Source: Acidobacteriota bacterium
Lineage (GTDB): Bacteria > Acidobacteriota > Aminicenantia > UBA2199
Direction of reading: 5' to 3'
Assembly (NCBI GenBank): GCA_021817755.1
Contig: JAKAGC010000247.1
Coordinates: forward strand, 1 to 6,285
Length of the DNA: 6,285 nt
Both the position numbers and the translations under genes were made by a program. Under the pieces are notes generated by a model that saw only the letters and a program-made list of their open reading frames with translations, made no database searches and had not been told where the DNA came from. Shown piece after piece: positions 4,524 through 6,285 of the stretch (the first letter of the stretch is position 1; each line of letters opens with the position of its first letter).

Positions 4524-6285
4524 ATGGGTAAGCAAAAGAGTGACGTTGTTTTATTGAAAATTAATGGTGAATTAAAAGACCTTGATACTAAAATAAATGA
4601 AGAATCAAAGGCAGAAATCGAAGAGATTAATTCACAGTCGGATGAAGCACTGGATGTGTATAGGCACTCCTGTGCTCATTTATTGGCCCAAGCAGTAACC
4701 GAATTATTCCCAGAGGTTCAATATGGTATTGGACCTGCGGTAGAAAACGGTTTTTATTACGATTTTCTCTCCCCCACCCCCTTCACCCCAGAAGATCTTG
4801 AAAAAATTTCCAAACGAATGAAGCAGTTAATAGACCGTAATTTTAAAATCGAACGGTTAACATGGACCAAGCAAGAAGCAATCGAGTACTTCACTTCCAA
4901 AAAGCAATCTCTGAAGGTTGAACTGATTAATGAAAAAGTGGAAGGAGATGAAGTATCCGTATACCGGCAAGGTGATTTCGTAGATGTTTGCCGCGGACCA
5001 CATTTACCGCGAATTACATTATTGAAGTATTTTAAATTATTGTCGGTGGCTGCTGCATACTGGAAAGGGGATGAGAAAAGTCATTCCATGCAACGAATTT
5101 ACGGAACAGTTTTTCCGACTTCGGAGCAATTGGATGCTTATTTAAATTTCCTGAAAGAAGCCCAGGCAAGAGATCATAGAAAATTAGGAAAGGAATTGGG
5201 TTTATTTTCCATAGAAAACGATATTGGCGCTGGAATGGTTCTCTGGCACCCGAAAGGTGCTACGATGCGTCATGAAATTCAGCAATACTGGTATGATGCT
5301 CATCTGAAAAATGGATATCAATTGGTGTTTACACCTCATATTGCGAAATCGGATTTATGGAACACAAGTGGGCATAATGACTTTTATAAAGAAAATATGT
5401 TCACACCTATTGAATTCGATAATACTGAATACCAGTTGAAACCGATGAATTGTCCTTTCCATATCGTAATATTTAAATCGGGAAACCGGAGTTATAAAGA
5501 TATGCCTATCCGATGGGCAGAGCTTGGTACAGTATACCGATATGAACGGAGCGGGGTACTTCATGGTTTAATGAGAGTACGAGGTTTTACTCAAGATGAT
5601 GCTCATATTTTCTGTACACCTTCTCAAATGGAAGAAGAAGTAGGGAAATTATTGCATTTTAGTCTTGGTATGTTAAAACAATTCGGCTTTTCAGACCTGG
5701 ATATTTATCTCTCTACTCGCCCGGATAATTATGTTGGTGAACCGGAAGATTGGGAAATGGCAACTAATGCTCTTCAAAAAGCACTTGAAAATTATGGTGC
5801 AAAATATTCGATAGATCCTGGAGAAGGAGTTTTTTACGGTCCGAAAATCGACATAAAAGTCAAGGATGTTTTAAAACGTTCATGGCAATGTACGACTATC
5901 CAGGTGGATTTTAACCTACCGAAACGTTTTAACCTAAAATACTCCGATAATCGAGGGAAAATTCAGCAACCGATAATGATTCACCGTGCATTGCTTGGAT
6001 CCCTGGAACGGTTTTTTGGAGTATTGATCGAGCATTACGGTGGTTTTTTTCCTGTTTGGTTATCGCCTATTCAAGCGATTGTAATCCCAATTACGGACCG
6101 TAACCTTGATTATGCACGTAGTGTATATGAGAAATTAATGGCGAGCGGAATTCGTGCAGAACTTGAAGAACGAAACGAAGGTATCGGGAAAAAAATCCGA
6201 GATGCCGAACATCAGAAAATACCGTATATACTTATTATCGGAGACGAAGAAGAAAAAGGAAAAAATATAGCGTTACGAATCCATA
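4524..6285 (+). CDS. thrS: Threonyl-tRNA synthetase, 3' truncated by window edge, with shortened N-terminal TGS domain
   Basis: Class II cytoplasmic synthetase that charges tRNA-Thr and edits Ser-tRNA-Thr. 587 codons are visible and the frame is open to the last base; perhaps 25-30 residues are missing at the C-terminus. The editing site is intact: HSCAH (His48, His52) and CRGPH (Cys156, His160). The zinc ligands of the catalytic core are Cys310 (MNCPFH), His361 (DDAHIF) and His487 (MIHRALLG). Motif 2 is VYRYERSG with Arg339, and motif 3 ends in SLERFF with Arg496. The anticodon-binding domain starts near 510 (PVWLSPIQAIVIP). The ATG at 4524 directly follows an in-frame TAA (4521-4523), so only the latter part of the TGS domain (LLKINGELKDL onward) remains; roughly 27 residues are lacking compared with the E. 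coli enzyme as I recall it. No good Shine-Dalgarno precedes the ATG. tRNA-Val ends 38 nt upstream, so processing of the tRNA could generate the mRNA 5' end. Confidence 0.96.
   Translation, partial: MGKQKSDVVLLKINGELKDLDTKINEESKAEIEEINSQSDEALDVYRHSCAHLLAQAVTELFPEVQYGIGPAVENGFYYDFLSPTPFTPEDLEKISKRMKQLIDRNFKIERLTWTKQEAIEYFTSKKQSLKVELINEKVEGDEVSVYRQGDFVDVCRGPHLPRITLLKYFKLLSVAAAYWKGDEKSHSMQRIYGTVFPTSEQLDAYLNFLKEAQARDHRKLGKELGLFSIENDIGAGMVLWHPKGATMRHEIQQYWYDAHLKNGYQLVFTPHIAKSDLWNTSGHNDFYKENMFTPIEFDNTEYQLKPMNCPFHIVIFKSGNRSYKDMPIRWAELGTVYRYERSGVLHGLMRVRGFTQDDAHIFCTPSQMEEEVGKLLHFSLGMLKQFGFSDLDIYLSTRPDNYVGEPEDWEMATNALQKALENYGAKYSIDPGEGVFYGPKIDIKVKDVLKRSWQCTTIQVDFNLPKRFNLKYSDNRGKIQQPIMIHRALLGSLERFFGVLIEHYGGFFPVWLSPIQAIVIPITDRNLDYARSVYEKLMASGIRAELEERNEGIGKKIRDAEHQKIPYILIIGDEEEKGKNIALRIH

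Noticed and set aside
4513..4557. Alternative ATG at 4513 upstream of thrS
   Set aside because: It is in another frame and stops after 14 codons. It could be a leader peptide, but there is no attenuator-like structure or run of Thr codons to support that.
4764..4790. Local C-rich patch in thrS
   Set aside because: It stands out in AT-rich DNA but simply encodes the SPTPFTP segment that is common in ThrRS, and the frame is intact.
5355..5564. 69-codon - strand open frame within thrS
   Set aside because: It is antisense to a conserved catalytic-core segment of ThrRS and shows no independent support.

Overview
The window looks like a stretch of AT-rich bacterial chromosome. It holds bacterial housekeeping genes (an HU protein, tRNA-Val and a class II threonyl-tRNA synthetase), strong GGAGG ribosome binding sites and sigma70-like promoters. 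The FlbD-like domain points to a lineage with flagellar ancestry. FlbD occurs in spirochaetes, Firmicutes and Thermotogae, and a spirochaete is a reasonable but unproven guess. I see no phage, transposon, integrase or CRISPR signature.

Left part (1-2409). The C-terminal half of a MATE-family exporter enters from the left on the + strand. It meets, stop codon to stop codon with a 4-bp overlap, a compact three-gene operon on the - strand. In transcription order that operon is: a 195-residue protein with an N-terminal FlbD/SwrD domain and a very acidic tail; the alpha (pyrimidine-binding) subunit of a two-subunit thiamine-diphosphate decarboxylase; and its beta (pyrophosphate-binding) subunit. 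The two enzyme subunits match the size and motif layout of sulfopyruvate/phosphonopyruvate decarboxylase (ComD/ComE type). The genes are 5 nt apart or overlap by 4 nt, so co-expression and coupled translation are likely.

Middle (2410-4115). A 198-bp divergent control region carries two overlapping candidate promoters for the - strand operon and one for the + strand gene. The + strand gene encodes a 409-residue class-V PLP enzyme of the 'cysteine desulfurase-like' (VC1184-type) family. It lacks the catalytic cysteine expected of a true desulfurase. A 278-bp spacer without a gene follows; its right end carries the HU promoter.

Right part (4116-6285). HU, tRNA-Val(GAC) and thrS follow closely in the same direction with gaps of 20 and 38 nt. 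They may form a mixed protein/tRNA transcription unit. thrS runs off the right edge. All its editing, zinc and aminoacylation residues are present, but it starts partway through the TGS domain, directly after an in-frame stop.

How the parts fit: the right side is translation and nucleoid housekeeping. The left and middle look accessory: an orphan FlbD-type protein joined to an oxo-acid decarboxylase and facing a PLP enzyme. This last group is the least explained part of the window. A sulfonate/phosphonate-related role is an inference from family membership; no PEP mutase, phosphosulfolactate synthase or other pathway-defining gene is visible.
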